A DNA stretch of 11,371 nucleotides, from assembly GCA_905214195.1 (NCBI GenBank), contig CAJMLH010000047.1, positions 1-11,371 on the forward strand, written 5' to 3'. The position numbers and the translations under genes were made by a program. The DNA is from an uncultured bacterium. GTDB lineage: Bacteria; Bacillota; Clostridia; Peptostreptococcales; Anaerovoracaceae. Below, piece after piece: positions 1-8,127 of this stretch. Under the pieces are notes generated by a model. The model searched no databases, had not been told where the DNA came from, and saw only the letters and a list, made by a program, of their open reading frames with translations. Positions within the stretch are counted from its first letter, which is position 1; each line of letters starts with the position of its first letter.

Positions 1-8
1 GATACAGA

Positions 9-41
9 AAAAGCCCTTGCTCTCGTATGAGCCGGGCTTTT
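9..41. terminator. Bidirectional intrinsic terminator hairpin
   Basis: AAAAGCCC (9-16) pairs with GGGCTTTT (34-41), and GCTC (19-22) pairs with GAGC (29-32) inside it. A run of T follows the stem on both strands: four on the plus strand, five when read on the minus strand. It lies downstream of folT, so it can end the folT transcript; it may also end a plus-strand gene lying before the window. Confidence 0.75.
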
Positions 42-52
42 GTCTACAGTCT

Positions 53-87
53 GAGGCATGACTTTTGATCATGCCTCTTACTTTTTT
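53..87 (+). terminator. Probable plus-strand intrinsic terminator
   Basis: GAGGCATG (53-60) and CATGCCTC (70-77) form a perfect 8-bp stem with a 9-base loop. A six-T run follows at 82-87 after a four-base gap. There is no T run on the minus side, so it most likely acts on transcripts entering from the left of the window. The stretch 88-189 holds only small hairpins (for example a 7-bp inverted repeat at 178-193 spanning the folT stop) and no gene that I can see. Confidence 0.5.
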
Positions 88-189
88 AGTTTATTATTGA
101 ATTTTGCGGTGTTATGACCGCCGTGCCTTAAATAATCATAGGACTTGGCAGCATGGGTGACTGCTAAGCATATAAATCTGATAAGGTTA

Positions 190-723
190 TCAGCGTTTTA
201 CTATTCTTTCAACGATTACCTTTTGTATTATAGGAAGTAATACAAATACAAGGGCGGCAAAGATAACACAGTTTGGGATTCTTGATATTACATAAGCCCA
301 GTAACCGTTTTCACCGGGAGCGCCGAAAGTAAGGTATAGAAAATATGTAGTACCAAACAGCTTTATCACCAAAGCAGCCAAAGCAGCTATGAAAGACCTT
401 ATCCACAGCCGTTTGCCCGAAAGGTCTTTGTTGTAGAACACAAGACCAAAGGCAAGACCCAAAAGCACGAGGGTAAAAGTGATTCCCGGGTTGAAAGGTC
501 CGACAGGGAATAGTATCGAGCCGATAGCATCGGCTATTCCGTAAGTCAGAGCCGACCATACAGGGCCAAGAATTACTGCTGTGATGAATACAGGCACAAA
601 GTCAACCGAAATATGGTAGACAGGCGTAGCAGGAAACACTCTGTTGATTATGAGTGTAAGAGCTATCATTATGGCTGCTAAAACCAACTTGTACGACTTG
701 CTGTAAACATTATTTCGTTCCAT
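190..723 (-). CDS. folT: Folate ECF transporter, substrate-binding S component FolT
   Basis: This 177-residue, very hydrophobic protein has about six membrane segments and the look of an energy-coupling factor (ECF) S component. In this family the S component binds the vitamin in the membrane and works with the shared ECF module (EcfA, EcfA', EcfT), none of which is in this window. The folate assignment rests on the family resemblance plus the THF riboswitch in its leader, which in Firmicutes commonly precedes folT. The start ATG at 723-721 follows an AGGAG at 736-732 with good spacing. The gene is a single-gene unit with its own promoter and terminator. Regulation is expected to be repression by reduced folates through the riboswitch and the stem over the ribosome binding site. 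Nothing is truncated: the length is normal for an S component. Confidence 0.88.
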   Translation of the reverse strand: MERNNVYSKSYKLVLAAIMIALTLIINRVFPATPVYHISVDFVPVFITAVILGPVWSALTYGIADAIGSILFPVGPFNPGITFTLVLLGLAFGLVFYNKDLSGKRLWIRSFIAALAALVIKLFGTTYFLYLTFGAPGENGYWAYVISRIPNCVIFAALVFVLLPIIQKVIVERIVKR

Positions 724-728
724 TAAAA

Positions 729-775
729 AATCTCCTTTCTCTATAGTATAACTACACCATAGAGAAGAAGAGATT
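729..775 (-). promoter_or_regulatory. Stem occluding the folT ribosome binding site, terminator-like
   Basis: Read on the minus strand, an inner hairpin at 765-738 has about 12 pairs (two G-U) closed by a four-base loop. An outer helix pairs AATCTCTT (775-768) with AGGAGATT (736-729), which contains the Shine-Dalgarno sequence. The 3' arm runs straight into six T. The element could therefore block ribosome access, end transcription, or both. It sits between the THF riboswitch and folT, where an expression platform is expected. Pairing was found by eye, without energy calculation. Confidence 0.6.
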
Positions 776-821
776 AAAGATTACCGAAAAGTATTATAAT
801 AATTCTGTCTTCAATATACAG

Positions 822-919
822 TGTAGCAGCGGACGCAATATTGTACCGCAGCCTAACGGGCTTTCGTCTATGAGCAACATCCCATCTCATAGCACTTAAC
901 GCACAATATTTACTCTACT
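822..919 (-). ncRNA. Tetrahydrofolate (THF) riboswitch
   Basis: The minus-strand leader of folT carries the conserved THF aptamer parts in order: GTAGAG at the 5' end, CGTTAAGTG near 901-893, GATGGGATGTTGC near 886-874, ACGAAAG, CGGTAC, and GCGTCCGC followed by a CTAC that closes the outer helix with GTAG. The stem CTATGAG / CTCATAG is visible between the first two conserved blocks. The arrangement closely matches class I THF aptamers as I remember them. It lies about 30 bases after a good promoter and about 100 bases before the folT start, and should switch folT off when reduced folates are plentiful. Confidence 0.92.
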
Positions 920-927
920 TGTTTTTG

Positions 928-956
928 ATTTTAACATATACCGAAAACATAATCAA
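928..956 (-). promoter_or_regulatory. folT promoter
   Basis: On the minus strand TTGATT (956-951) and TAAAAT (933-928) are separated by 17 bases, a good match to the housekeeping sigma-A pattern. Transcription would begin just before the THF aptamer. The promoter lies immediately after the stop codon of the DUF4363 gene, so folT may also receive readthrough from that unit; I see no clear terminator in between. Confidence 0.7.
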
Positions 957-959
957 CAT

Positions 960-1343
960 TTAAAAGATGTTTTCAGGGGTTATCTTTTCTTTTTGATATA
1001 GAAATACCATCTGTTCCGCAATGGAGCAAAGCTCGCCCGAAGCGTTAGAAACATCCTCTGCTTTTACATATTTGTAGGTTTTTACGATGGAATAATCGAT
1101 TTCCGATATTTCTTCGTTATTCAAAAAGAAGAGGGCCTTGTTTTTGTATTTGTCCCAATAAGAGCCGAGTTTTTGCATTTTTTCTTTGCTTTCATCCCAG
1201 TTTTCCGATTCTACCGAGGGTATTATATCTGAATATATCAGGTTCGTCATTTTTTCTATATTAGTCGAGGAATAATTATCAAATATCAGCCAGCCGCCTA
1301 TAAGAGAAAGTACGATAGTAACAGATACGATTAAATCTCTCAT
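960..1343 (-). CDS. DUF4363 family protein, membrane-anchored, unknown function
   Basis: A 127-residue protein with one N-terminal hydrophobic segment (about residues 4-22) and then a charged, helical soluble part that is probably outside the membrane. It resembles the DUF4363 family, which is often found beside DUF421 genes in Clostridia; no biochemical role is established that I can name. Its ATG overlaps the stop codon of the DUF421 gene by the four bases ATGA (1343-1340), and its strong AAAGGAGG lies inside the end of that gene, so the two are probably translationally coupled and may act as a complex. The soluble part has several Trp, Tyr and charged residues but no catalytic motif I recognise. 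Confidence 0.75.
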   Translation of the reverse strand: MRDLIVSVTIVLSLIGGWLIFDNYSSTNIEKMTNLIYSDIIPSVESENWDESKEKMQKLGSYWDKYKNKALFFLNNEEISEIDYSIVKTYKYVKAEDVSNASGELCSIAEQMVFLYQKEKITPENIF

Positions 1344-2047
1344 ATTTTAACCTCCTTTGCATAAGGTAACATATCTTCGGAGCAAGTGTATATATGGATG
1401 ATCTTTTCTGAGTCGCAGAAAGCCAAAAATATATCTTTTACCGATGATATATTTACGGATTTTAACTTTTTCTCGAAATTTATCATATCTATTCCGGCCA
1501 TGAGAAGGTTGCGCTCATATATATTGCCGTCGGAAACTACTATTGCGGGAAGAACTCCGTCAGATACGGCAAGCTTCATGTCTTTAGGTGTTACAGGTCG
1601 GTTTTGGGCTTTGGGTATAATTGAGAGTTGTCCGTTAGATTCAAGTATTGCATAATCCACATCGCTGATGGACGGGCAGTTTTCAATGCGGAGCTGTTCA
1701 AGAAGATCGGTGCTTGATATTCGTTGTTTTGCTAACTCTTTTATATTGAGTTTGCCGTTTTCAATCAAAATGGTAGGCTTGCCTGATATGAAATTTTTGA
1801 AAGACTCGCTTTTTATTGACAGAAATGAGATAAGCACCTGCAAAAACATCAGAGTGGTTATGGCGATTATTCCGTTTATAAGTGAGGCGTCTGCGGAGTC
1901 GATAGGTATTGCGGCAAGTTCGGCAATCATAAATATTATGACGAGCTGAAACGGGGACATCTTTGAAAGTTCAGATTTACCCATTATTCTTACCGCCAGA
2001 AGAAGAATCAGATACATTACAAATGTTCTTATCGCTACTATTAACAA
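1340..2047 (-). CDS. DUF421 (YetF-like) membrane protein
   Basis: With the chosen start the protein is 235 residues. Three hydrophobic segments fill the first 78 residues or so, followed by a soluble domain typical of DUF421/YetF: a basic MGKSELSKM stretch (22-30) after the first segment, GKPTILIENGKL (89-100), and a DVDYAILESNGQLSII region (129-144). YetF-family proteins are linked to spore and membrane phenotypes in Bacillus, but the molecular role is unsettled. Start choice: a TTG at 2047-2045 lies eight bases after GGAGG (2059-2055). A TTG at 2062 would also be in frame but has no good ribosome binding site and would place the GGAGG inside the gene. A second gene, DUF4363, follows with a 4-base overlap. 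Confidence 0.85.
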   Translation of the reverse strand: MLIVAIRTFVMYLILLLAVRIMGKSELSKMSPFQLVIIFMIAELAAIPIDSADASLINGIIAITTLMFLQVLISFLSIKSESFKNFISGKPTILIENGKLNIKELAKQRISSTDLLEQLRIENCPSISDVDYAILESNGQLSIIPKAQNRPVTPKDMKLAVSDGVLPAIVVSDGNIYERNLLMAGIDMINFEKKLKSVNISSVKDIFLAFCDSEKIIHIYTCSEDMLPYAKEVKI

Positions 2048-2080
2048 ATTTTTCACCTCCAAATCACTACTTTATATTGT

Positions 2081-2110
2081 TTGCAAAGAGCTTGTTTGAT
2101 ATACTATGAT
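2081..2110 (+). promoter_or_regulatory. Probable promoter of the MFS transporter gene
   Basis: TTGCAA (2081-2086) and TATGAT (2105-2110) are 18 bases apart, just before the MFS ribosome binding site. The gap between the divergent DUF421 and MFS genes is only about 83 bases, so promoters for both must be packed here. I did not find a convincing minus-strand partner. Confidence 0.45.
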
Positions 2111-2130
2111 TTATGGTTAAGGAGAATTTG

Positions 2131-3270
2131 ATGATGAAAAATTGCAGCTCAGATATAAACAGCTCATTTTTATATTTTTTCATATATTGGCCTTTAGGTA
2201 CTATTTGTCCGATGATTGGCCAGTATTTAAGTTCCATAGGATTCAGCGGAACACAGGTTGGAATAATTACTTCTTTGGGAACGGGAACTGCCATAGCAGC
2301 AGGCTTCATTTGGGGTAAAGTTTATTCGGCGGCTTCAAAAAAGAGACTGGTACTTATAGTTATGTGCTTAGGTGCGGCTGTTTTCGGATTCTTAAATACG
2401 AAGACTGACGACTTTGCAATTTATGCTGTGATATACAGTCTAATGTATTTCTTTCAGGGACCGGCACATGGGATTGCTGATGCTTTGGTATTGAGTAAAA
2501 GTGACAATTATCCAGTTATAAGGGGTATGGGTGCGGCAGGATATGCTATTGCGTCTTTTGTTGTGGGTAAATATGCACAGGCAAAAGGACTTGAAAATAT
2601 ATTTTATCTTTATGCAATAGCTTTTGTTATAGCCGTATTTTTTGTCATCAGAGAATCAGAACCGGTATTTGTTAAAGAAGAGAAGAGTGATGTTACAATA
2701 AGGGTTTTGTTCAAGAATAAAATGTTTACAAAACTTCTGCTGTGTGCTTTTTTGATGACAGGAACAAGTATTGCTCATAATACTTACTTCGGATATCTTT
2801 TCAGAGAAAATGGGGGCAGCGTTTCAGGTATAGGGCTGGCGTTCTTTTTGATGGCAGGAAGTGAGGCAGTTGTAATGGCGGCCGCATCTTATTTTTCAAA
2901 AAAATTCGGAACAGAAAAAATGCTGCTTTTCGCAGCAGTGGTGTTGGTTATAAGATTTGCTTTTTATGCTTGTGGACCGGATTACAAGTGGCTTCTTGGC
3001 AGCTTTTTCCTGCAAGGTTTGTCAGGCGGAATTATATTGATGGAGATAGTGAAATACTTCAACAAAATAGTTGAACCTCACATGTCCGGCTTGGCAATAT
3101 CGGTATATTATGCCCTTGGAAACAATTTCAGTGTAATAGTAAGCAGTCTGTTTGGCGGAATTATTCTTGATGCTGCAGGGGCACAGGGAGTATATGCTTT
3201 CTTTGCTGCTTTTAATGCAGTAGCTGTTGTCGCTTATGTGGCCCTCGGTATGCATAAAACGAAATCATAG
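2131..3270 (+). CDS. Major facilitator superfamily transporter
   Basis: A 379-residue integral membrane protein with about twelve hydrophobic segments in two halves, divided by a charged loop (around residues 180-195, rich in Glu and Lys). The fold and spacing match the MFS, nearest to the MFS_1-like/LacY-related group by overall look (inference). A family-typical loop after the second segment (GKVYSAASKKR) is visible. Substrate is unknown. Start choice: AAGGAG at 2119-2124 precedes the tandem ATG codons at 2131 and 2134; the in-frame ATG at 2113 lies before that site and is rejected. The gene is divergent from the DUF421 gene and its stop overlaps the stop of the facing CHR gene by six bases. 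Confidence 0.82.
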   Translation: MMKNCSSDINSSFLYFFIYWPLGTICPMIGQYLSSIGFSGTQVGIITSLGTGTAIAAGFIWGKVYSAASKKRLVLIVMCLGAAVFGFLNTKTDDFAIYAVIYSLMYFFQGPAHGIADALVLSKSDNYPVIRGMGAAGYAIASFVVGKYAQAKGLENIFYLYAIAFVIAVFFVIRESEPVFVKEEKSDVTIRVLFKNKMFTKLLLCAFLMTGTSIAHNTYFGYLFRENGGSVSGIGLAFFLMAGSEAVVMAAASYFSKKFGTEKMLLFAAVVLVIRFAFYACGPDYKWLLGSFFLQGLSGGIILMEIVKYFNKIVEPHMSGLAISVYYALGNNFSVIVSSLFGGIILDAAGAQGVYAFFAAFNAVAVVAYVALGMHKTKS

Positions 3271-3804
3271 AGGGACGAAGCTGAATACTAAAGCGCCAAG
3301 TCCTCCGCATATTATGAGAGTTAAGATAGGGTTTATCTTGAACTTCCAAACTAATAACAATGCCAATGCAAAAAAGCCGACGCTATATATGTCAGTGATT
3401 GAAATTTTTCCGACAGAAACGCATGCTGCGGCTATTAGCCCTATTACGGCAGGTCTGATGCCGCAGAGGGCTTTTTTTAAATATATGTTTTCTCTGAACT
3501 TTGAAAAGGAAGCCGAGACTATAAGAGATATGATAAATGGTACGGCTACAGTACACAGAGAGCATACTATTCCCCCCAATATTCCGAACATATTGTAACC
3601 CACGAAAGTTGAAGAGTTAACAGCTATAGGGCCCGGAGTCATTTCGGCAATGGCTACTATATTTACAAACTCTTCAGGAGAAATCCAATTATTAGCTGTG
3701 ATTATCTCTCTTTCTATAAAAGAGAGAACTGCGTAACCTCCGCCAAAAGAAAAGGCGCCTATTTTGAGGAACGCAAACAATACATGAGGAAGTAAAGCAA
3801 ACAT
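3265..3804 (-). CDS. Chromate transporter (CHR) family half protein, second of pair
   Basis: A 179-residue short-chain CHR protein with about six hydrophobic segments. The CHR signatures FGGGYAVL (20-27) and PGPIAVNSSTFVGY (57-70) are present. Short-chain CHR proteins usually occur as adjacent pairs that together form the transporter; studied members expel chromate, but many homologues probably carry other oxyanions or organic anions. Start choice: ATG 3804-3802 lies seven bases after AAGGAG (3817-3812), which overlaps the end of the preceding CHR gene; longer starts lack a site. Last gene of the madLM operon. Its stop overlaps the stop of the convergent MFS gene. Confidence 0.86.
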   Translation of the reverse strand: MFALLPHVLFAFLKIGAFSFGGGYAVLSFIEREIITANNWISPEEFVNIVAIAEMTPGPIAVNSSTFVGYNMFGILGGIVCSLCTVAVPFIISLIVSASFSKFRENIYLKKALCGIRPAVIGLIAAACVSVGKISITDIYSVGFFALALLLVWKFKINPILTLIICGGLGALVFSFVPL

Positions 3805-3808
3805 TAAA

Positions 3809-4384
3809 TCACTCCTTTCTTTCGCCGTTATCCTCGGCATTTACAGTTTTACATACAAAATCGTACAGAACCAAGCCATATATGGCTGCACATATTATCA
3901 CAATGATAGGATGAACATTAAAAAATGTTATGGCTCCAAAGGCTGTAAGAGAAATAATCCAATTTAAATTTTCCCCAACCTTGGCGGTTTTGGCAAGCTT
4001 TATGACAGAATACAATATAAGAGCAACTACGGCAGGTCTGATGGCATTAAATACATTTTGAACTACCGGATAGTCAACTATATTTTTAAAGAAAGAAGCA
4101 ATGGCCAATATTATTATTATGCTGGGAAGAACAGCGCCGATAACGGCAGCCAAAGCTCCTTTTGTTTTGCTTACTCTGTAACCTACAAAAGTAGCGGCAT
4201 TGGTGGCAAGAGGTCCCGGCAAACTGTTGGTCAGAGAAATTGCATCAAGAAACTCCTCTTCACTCATCCATGATTTTTTGTCAACGACTTCCTTTTGTAT
4301 GAGAGGAAGCATGGCGTAACCTCCCCCTATTGTGAACATACCTATCTTAAAGAAAAGTATAAATATCTCAAACAGTTTTTTCAT
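3809..4384 (-). CDS. Chromate transporter (CHR) family half protein, first of pair
   Basis: A 191-residue short-chain CHR protein, homologous to the next gene: IGGGYAMLPL (19-28) and PGPLATNAATFVGYR (56-70) match the CHR signatures, followed by about five more hydrophobic segments and a short charged tail. The pair is expected to assemble as one antiparallel transporter. Start choice: ATG 4384-4382 follows AGGAGG (4394-4389); an in-frame TTG further upstream would put that site inside the gene. The start lies 17 bases before the stop of the nhaC gene upstream, so translation is probably coupled. The unusual partner genes (malonate symporter, Na+ antiporter) make a substrate other than chromate quite possible (inference). 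Confidence 0.86.
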   Translation of the reverse strand: MKKLFEIFILFFKIGMFTIGGGYAMLPLIQKEVVDKKSWMSEEEFLDAISLTNSLPGPLATNAATFVGYRVSKTKGALAAVIGAVLPSIIIILAIASFFKNIVDYPVVQNVFNAIRPAVVALILYSVIKLAKTAKVGENLNWIISLTAFGAITFFNVHPIIVIICAAIYGLVLYDFVCKTVNAEDNGERKE

Positions 4385-5738
4385 TTTTCCTCCTGTCAAG
4401 AACAATACCTAAAATCGGATAAATTAAAAACGGCAGCCAAAGCACAGGCGAATAAAGACAATACTTCAAAGAAGCATATCCGAGAGTGCTTGTTACGAAT
4501 ATTGCTGTAGGACTCCATGGAACAAGCGGCGATATGCCTGTACCTGTGTCTAAGAATATAGAAGTTATGTGGGAACGGTTTATACCGTTTTTTTCATATA
4601 TTGAATGAAGCGCCGGCGCTAAAATAGAATTAGTTGCAAAATAATTACCGGTTATAACGAAACAAATTGTATGAATTATAACAGAGGAAGTTATAATTCC
4701 TGCTTTTTTACCTGAATTGTTGAATACTTTATCGAGTAAGCACGATATTACACCTAATTTTTTTATTATGCCTCCAAAGGCAGCTGCAAAAATAAGCAGG
4801 GTTAGGATGGAAGCCATGCTGTTTATGCCGCCGTAATTAAGAAGCTCGTTTACTGTCGGGTCTGTTCCGTATGTGTATCCTGAAAGAAGTCCCTCAAATA
4901 CATCGGCAGCACAATGGCCCTGCAAAAAGATAGCCTCAAGAACGCCTACTGTAATTCCGGCAAGAAAAGCCGGAATGGTAGGTACTCTGAAAAGTATCAG
5001 GGCAATAAGTAAAACAGGTGGAATTAGAGTTAAAAGACCTGTGTTAAATTGTCCCGATATTGCCTCAAGAAGATTACTTGTATTTACGGCATCGGAAGTG
5101 TAACTGTTGTCTGTAAATATTCCTAAAAACAGATACATGGCTGCCGATAAGGCAAAAGCGGGCATATTTGTAATAGCTGTTGCTTTCATTGCATCTATGG
5201 AATTGGTTTGGGTAAGCTGAACGGCAAGAACTACAGAACTTGAAAGCGGTGACATTTTGTCACCTATTATTGCACCTGAAACTATTGTACTTACAGTATA
5301 TACAGGTGCAAGTCCAAGTGCGTTTGATATACCCATGAATGAGATTCCAAGAGTTGAAATAGTTCCCCATGAAGTGCCTATTATCATTGATGTTATTGAA
5401 CACATGAGAAAAGAGATAATAAGGAAGAAACGAGCATCTATGGCTTTTAGTCCTATACATATCAAAGCAGGCACAGTGCCGCTCATTATCCAGCTTGCAA
5501 CTAAAGCTCCTATGAGTAGAAGTATTATGACAGGCACAAGGATATTACTTATGGAAGAAAGTATAGTCTGTTGAAGTTCTTCGTAGGGGATTTTTTTGGC
5601 GAAGCCTATGATACCAACAAATACAGCTTCAATTAGGAGAATAATGGAAATAGGCATTTTTAAAATAAAAATGCCTGTTATCATTATTGCTGCGATTCCC
5701 AGAAGAACCAATAAAGATTCTTTGAATTTTAAAGTCAT
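4368..5738 (-). CDS. NhaC-family Na+/H+ antiporter, divergent copy
   Basis: A 456-residue membrane protein of the NhaC family, with some eleven hydrophobic segments. Family landmarks are GTSWGT (121-126), GDKMSPLS (159-166) and DTGTGISPLVPWSP near the C-terminal third. NhaC proteins exchange cytoplasmic Na+ for external H+, or, in some branches, carry out malate/lactate exchange. The motif normally reading GDKLSPLSDTT has Ser-Ser-Val in place of Asp-Thr-Thr (S167 where the second copy has D171), so ion coupling or substrate may differ. Start choice: ATG 5738-5736 follows AGGTGA with six bases between; an in-frame GTG at 5747 would overlap that site. It starts nine bases after madM ends and overlaps the CHR gene that follows. 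Confidence 0.85.
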   Translation of the reverse strand: MTLKFKESLLVLLGIAAIMITGIFILKMPISIILLIEAVFVGIIGFAKKIPYEELQQTILSSISNILVPVIILLLIGALVASWIMSGTVPALICIGLKAIDARFFLIISFLMCSITSMIIGTSWGTISTLGISFMGISNALGLAPVYTVSTIVSGAIIGDKMSPLSSSVVLAVQLTQTNSIDAMKATAITNMPAFALSAAMYLFLGIFTDNSYTSDAVNTSNLLEAISGQFNTGLLTLIPPVLLIALILFRVPTIPAFLAGITVGVLEAIFLQGHCAADVFEGLLSGYTYGTDPTVNELLNYGGINSMASILTLLIFAAAFGGIIKKLGVISCLLDKVFNNSGKKAGIITSSVIIHTICFVITGNYFATNSILAPALHSIYEKNGINRSHITSIFLDTGTGISPLVPWSPTAIFVTSTLGYASLKYCLYSPVLWLPFLIYPILGIVLDRRKNEKTV

Positions 5739-5747
5739 GTTAATCAC

Positions 5748-6515
5748 CTAAAATATTAAATTTATGATGCCGTAGAAAACTGTAGGGCAAAGAAGACAAG
5801 CCAGACCGGTAAAGAATGTTGCCGTCATGGCTCCATAAGGAACCAGCTTCTGATCGGTGGCTGCAAGACCTGCGGAAACTCCTGAAGTTGTCCCCATAAT
5901 TCCGCCGTATACCATTGCAGAACGGAAGTTATCAAGTTTCATTTTCTTTACAAGAAGTGGAGTGGCTATCATTACAACTATAGATTTTACCACACCTATC
6001 GCAATAGATAAAGCTATAATATCAGAAGATGCGCCTACTGCACTGCCTGTTACCGCTCCTGTGATAAATGTGACAGTTCCTGCTGCAATGGTAGTGATTT
6101 CTGTTGGATTTGTATATCCGAAAATCATTGCAAAGACAGTTCCCAAAATAAAGGCAAATGTGACGCCGACTATGAGGGATAAACAACCTATAAGACCGGA
6201 ACGCTTAAGCTCTTTCAAACTTGCACCATAGGCAGTTGGTATTATTGCGAAGTCTCTAAGGCTGCTGCCTCCTAAAATTCCGATACCTGTAAACATTTCT
6301 ATATCTGCAATGCCATTGCTTCCGCCTGTGATTTTTCCGCCTATGTAAGCTGCGACAAGACCTACTACTATGGCAACAGCAGATGTGGGAAGTTTGCCTT
6401 TAAATATGTATTTGGAAATCAGCTCTGATATCAATACTCCTAAGGCAATAAACATGAATGACATGACAAAAGCGTTGTCTGTTAGGATTCCTTTTATTAT
6501 ATCTAAAATATTCAT
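5748..6515 (-). CDS. madM: Malonate:Na+ symporter subunit MadM
   Basis: A 255-residue, very hydrophobic protein with about eight membrane segments, Gly- and Ala-rich, the normal size of MadM. In Malonomonas rubra MadL and MadM together import malonate with Na+. Recognisable parts are the ISKYIFKGKLPTSAVAI region (34-50), the GGSSLRDFAIIPTAYG stretch, and the late GGIMGTTSGVSAGLAATDQKL loop region. The ATG at 6515 overlaps the madL stop by ATGA, and a GGAG lies about eleven bases upstream inside madL. No malonate decarboxylase subunit is present in the window, so the true substrate could be malonate or another short dicarboxylate. Confidence 0.87.
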   Translation of the reverse strand: MNILDIIKGILTDNAFVMSFMFIALGVLISELISKYIFKGKLPTSAVAIVVGLVAAYIGGKITGGSNGIADIEMFTGIGILGGSSLRDFAIIPTAYGASLKELKRSGLIGCLSLIVGVTFAFILGTVFAMIFGYTNPTEITTIAAGTVTFITGAVTGSAVGASSDIIALSIAIGVVKSIVVMIATPLLVKKMKLDNFRSAMVYGGIMGTTSGVSAGLAATDQKLVPYGAMTATFFTGLACLLCPTVFYGIINLIF

Positions 6516-6895
6516 AAGACAGATTGCTCCTTTTTCTTTGTTTTACCTTCAGGCAGAAAACTTGAAAGCCATACGAGAACGAATCCCAGCAGAACTACAC
6601 ATACGCCTGCTGCTATGGCAAGAAAGCCTGAATTTACGGTGGCGACTACATCTTGAGTTGCAGTCATGGCAATGACGATTGGAATGTACATGGCTTGCCA
6701 GAAGCCTATTCCATCTGAAATTTCATTGGTCAGTTTTCCTTTTTTCTTAAGTTTGTCTGTTATTATAAGCAGCAAAAACATTGCAAAACCGACACCGCCT
6801 ACATTAGAATCCACACCGATAAGCTGTCCTATAATATCTCCGGCAAAGAAGCCGACGAACATACATACCGAAATAGTTGCGACGCCCTTTATCAT
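6512..6895 (-). CDS. madL: Malonate:Na+ symporter subunit MadL
   Basis: A 127-residue protein with four hydrophobic segments, matching MadL in size and in the conserved run GVDSNVGGVGFAMFLLLI (27-44). The C-terminus is short and Lys-rich. MadL is the small partner of MadM. It is the first gene of the five-gene minus-strand operon; the start ATG at 6895-6893 follows GAGGGA (6906-6901) at five bases. A promoter lies about 60 bases upstream, and the LysR-type gene is transcribed away from it, the usual arrangement for a LysR protein and its target operon. Confidence 0.87.
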   Translation of the reverse strand: MIKGVATISVCMFVGFFAGDIIGQLIGVDSNVGGVGFAMFLLLIITDKLKKKGKLTNEISDGIGFWQAMYIPIVIAMTATQDVVATVNSGFLAIAAGVCVVLLGFVLVWLSSFLPEGKTKKKEQSVL

Positions 6896-6958
6896 TATTA
6901 TCCCTCTTTTCTAAAACTTGTTTTATCACCCGTGCGGTTGACGGGAGTGACTGACGAA

Positions 6959-6988
6959 AGTATACTATTGATTTTTTTAACCTTCCAA
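6959..6988 (-). promoter_or_regulatory. Probable madL operon promoter
   Basis: On the minus strand TTGGAA (6988-6983) and TATACT (6964-6959) are 18 bases apart, giving a leader of roughly 55-60 bases. The leader can form a hairpin around 6924-6950 (CCCGT with ACGGG plus outer pairs) of unknown role. The promoter overlaps the divergent LysR promoter, so one bound regulator could control both. Confidence 0.5.
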
Positions 6989-6996
6989 TATAAGAT
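6968..6996 (+). promoter_or_regulatory. Probable promoter of the LysR-type gene
   Basis: TTGATT (6968-6973) and TAAGAT (6991-6996) are 17 bases apart. The -10 region lies in an imperfect dyad, ATAAG-N4-GTTAT (6990-7003), which might be part of a LysR operator (weak evidence). It overlaps the madL promoter on the other strand. Confidence 0.45.
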
Positions 6997-7041
6997 AAGT
7001 TATAAACAGATTAACCTGATGGAATAAGGAGAACGAAAATC

Positions 7042-7903
7042 ATGGAACTTTTGCAGCTCAAATATTTTTACAAGATTGCTCATTCAAGAACGCTGACTCA
7101 GGCAGCAGATGAGCTGTGTATCTCACAGCCGTCTTTATCAAGAATGATATCAAGATTGGAAGATGAGTTTGAAATGGAGTTTTTTGACAGAAACGGAAGA
7201 AACATAAGTTTAAATAAAAATGGTGAAGTATTTCTTCATTATTGTACAAAAATACTGAATGCAGTTGATGAGATGAGAGATGAGCTGAGTGAGTTTAAAA
7301 ACAGAAAGGATTTGCAGGTGAGCGTTGGCTTCTACTCTATGTCAAGTTTGCTTATAGATATAATCGGAAAGTTCAGGCAAAGATATCCCAATGTACAGAT
7401 AAGAGTTTTGCAGCATTATCATGAAGATGATTCGGTTTCCTCTCTTGACCTTATAGTTAATTCCGCTATACCGGGAACAGAGCCGAAAAATTCAGCCGTT
7501 CTTTTACAAGAAGACATATTGCTTGCTGTACCTAAAGGAGAGAGAAAATATTCGGGGGGGGGGTACTCAAATTAGAAGATGTTGCGGAAATTCCCATAGT
7601 TTCATTAGTGAGAGGAAGACCTGTCAGAGATATAATGGAAACATATCTTAAAGAAGCCGGTATAAAGCAGAATATAGCCATAGAAACAGACAGCCCTGTG
7701 ACACTTAGAAGAATTATAAGAAGTGGTCAGGGCAAAGCTTTTTTCCCTGAAAAGACATGGAAAATGGAGGATGAAGACAATATCGAATTTCTGCGACTTG
7801 ATCCCCATGTCCAAGAAGTGTTTATGTAAGATGGAACAGACCTAATTACAAAAATTCAGCAGCTATAATGTTTTACAATTTTCTAATTGAATACTTTAAA
7901 TAA
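7042..7903 (+). pseudogene. LysR-type regulator interrupted by two frameshifts
   Basis: The three reading frames together make a full-length LysR-type regulator of about 287 residues. Segment 1 (7042 to about 7554) has the N-terminal winged helix-turn-helix, with LTQAADELCISQPSLSRM as the recognition region, then the start of the effector domain; the ATG follows AAGGAG. At a run of ten G (7554-7563) the frame shifts: as written it stops at 7575, while the next frame continues from the G run with LKLEDVAEIPIVSLV and the rest of the effector domain to a stop at 7829. There a second shift is needed: from 7829 a third frame gives RWNRPNYKNSAAIMFYNF and ends at 7903, a typical LysR C-terminus. Adding one base at each site restores 288 codons. 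Either a true pseudogene or two sequence errors; the first site could alternatively be phase variable. Expected target: the divergent madL operon. Confidence 0.85.
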
Positions 7904-7918
7904 AGAGTTTTTTATAAC

Positions 7919-7983
7919 AACTGTCTTGCAATGTTGGTTGATTTAAACCAAAGGGTTTACCAATACTTGCAGACAGTTTTTTT
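7919..7983 (+). terminator. Long intrinsic terminator after the LysR-type gene
   Basis: AACTGTCT (7919-7926) pairs with AGACAGTT (7971-7978). GCAA/TTGC (7928-7931 with 7967-7970), TTGG/CCAA (7934-7937 with 7960-7963) and an apical hairpin TAAACC/GGTTTA (7944-7949 with 7954-7959) continue the stem. Seven T follow at 7977-7983. It separates the LysR-type gene from nhaC. The rest of the gap, 7984-8127, holds only a weak promoter candidate. Confidence 0.85.
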
Positions 7984-8020
7984 ATAGCCTTAAAGGCATG
8001 AACTTATAAATCAATTTGTA

Positions 8021-8050
8021 TTGGAAGTGATGTGTCATTTTGGCTAAATT
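8021..8050 (+). promoter_or_regulatory. Weak candidate promoter for the second nhaC gene
   Basis: TTGGAA (8021-8026) and TAAATT (8045-8050) are 18 bases apart. The -35 is identical to that proposed for madL, with the same spacing, but the -10 is poor. A promoter is needed here because a strong terminator ends just upstream at 7983. Confidence 0.3.
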
Positions 8051-8127
8051 AAAAGTAGTTGAAGCTTCATCTTACAAAAGGGATGACCTTGGGGAACTAT
8101 TAAGGAATAATGAAAGGAATAATTATT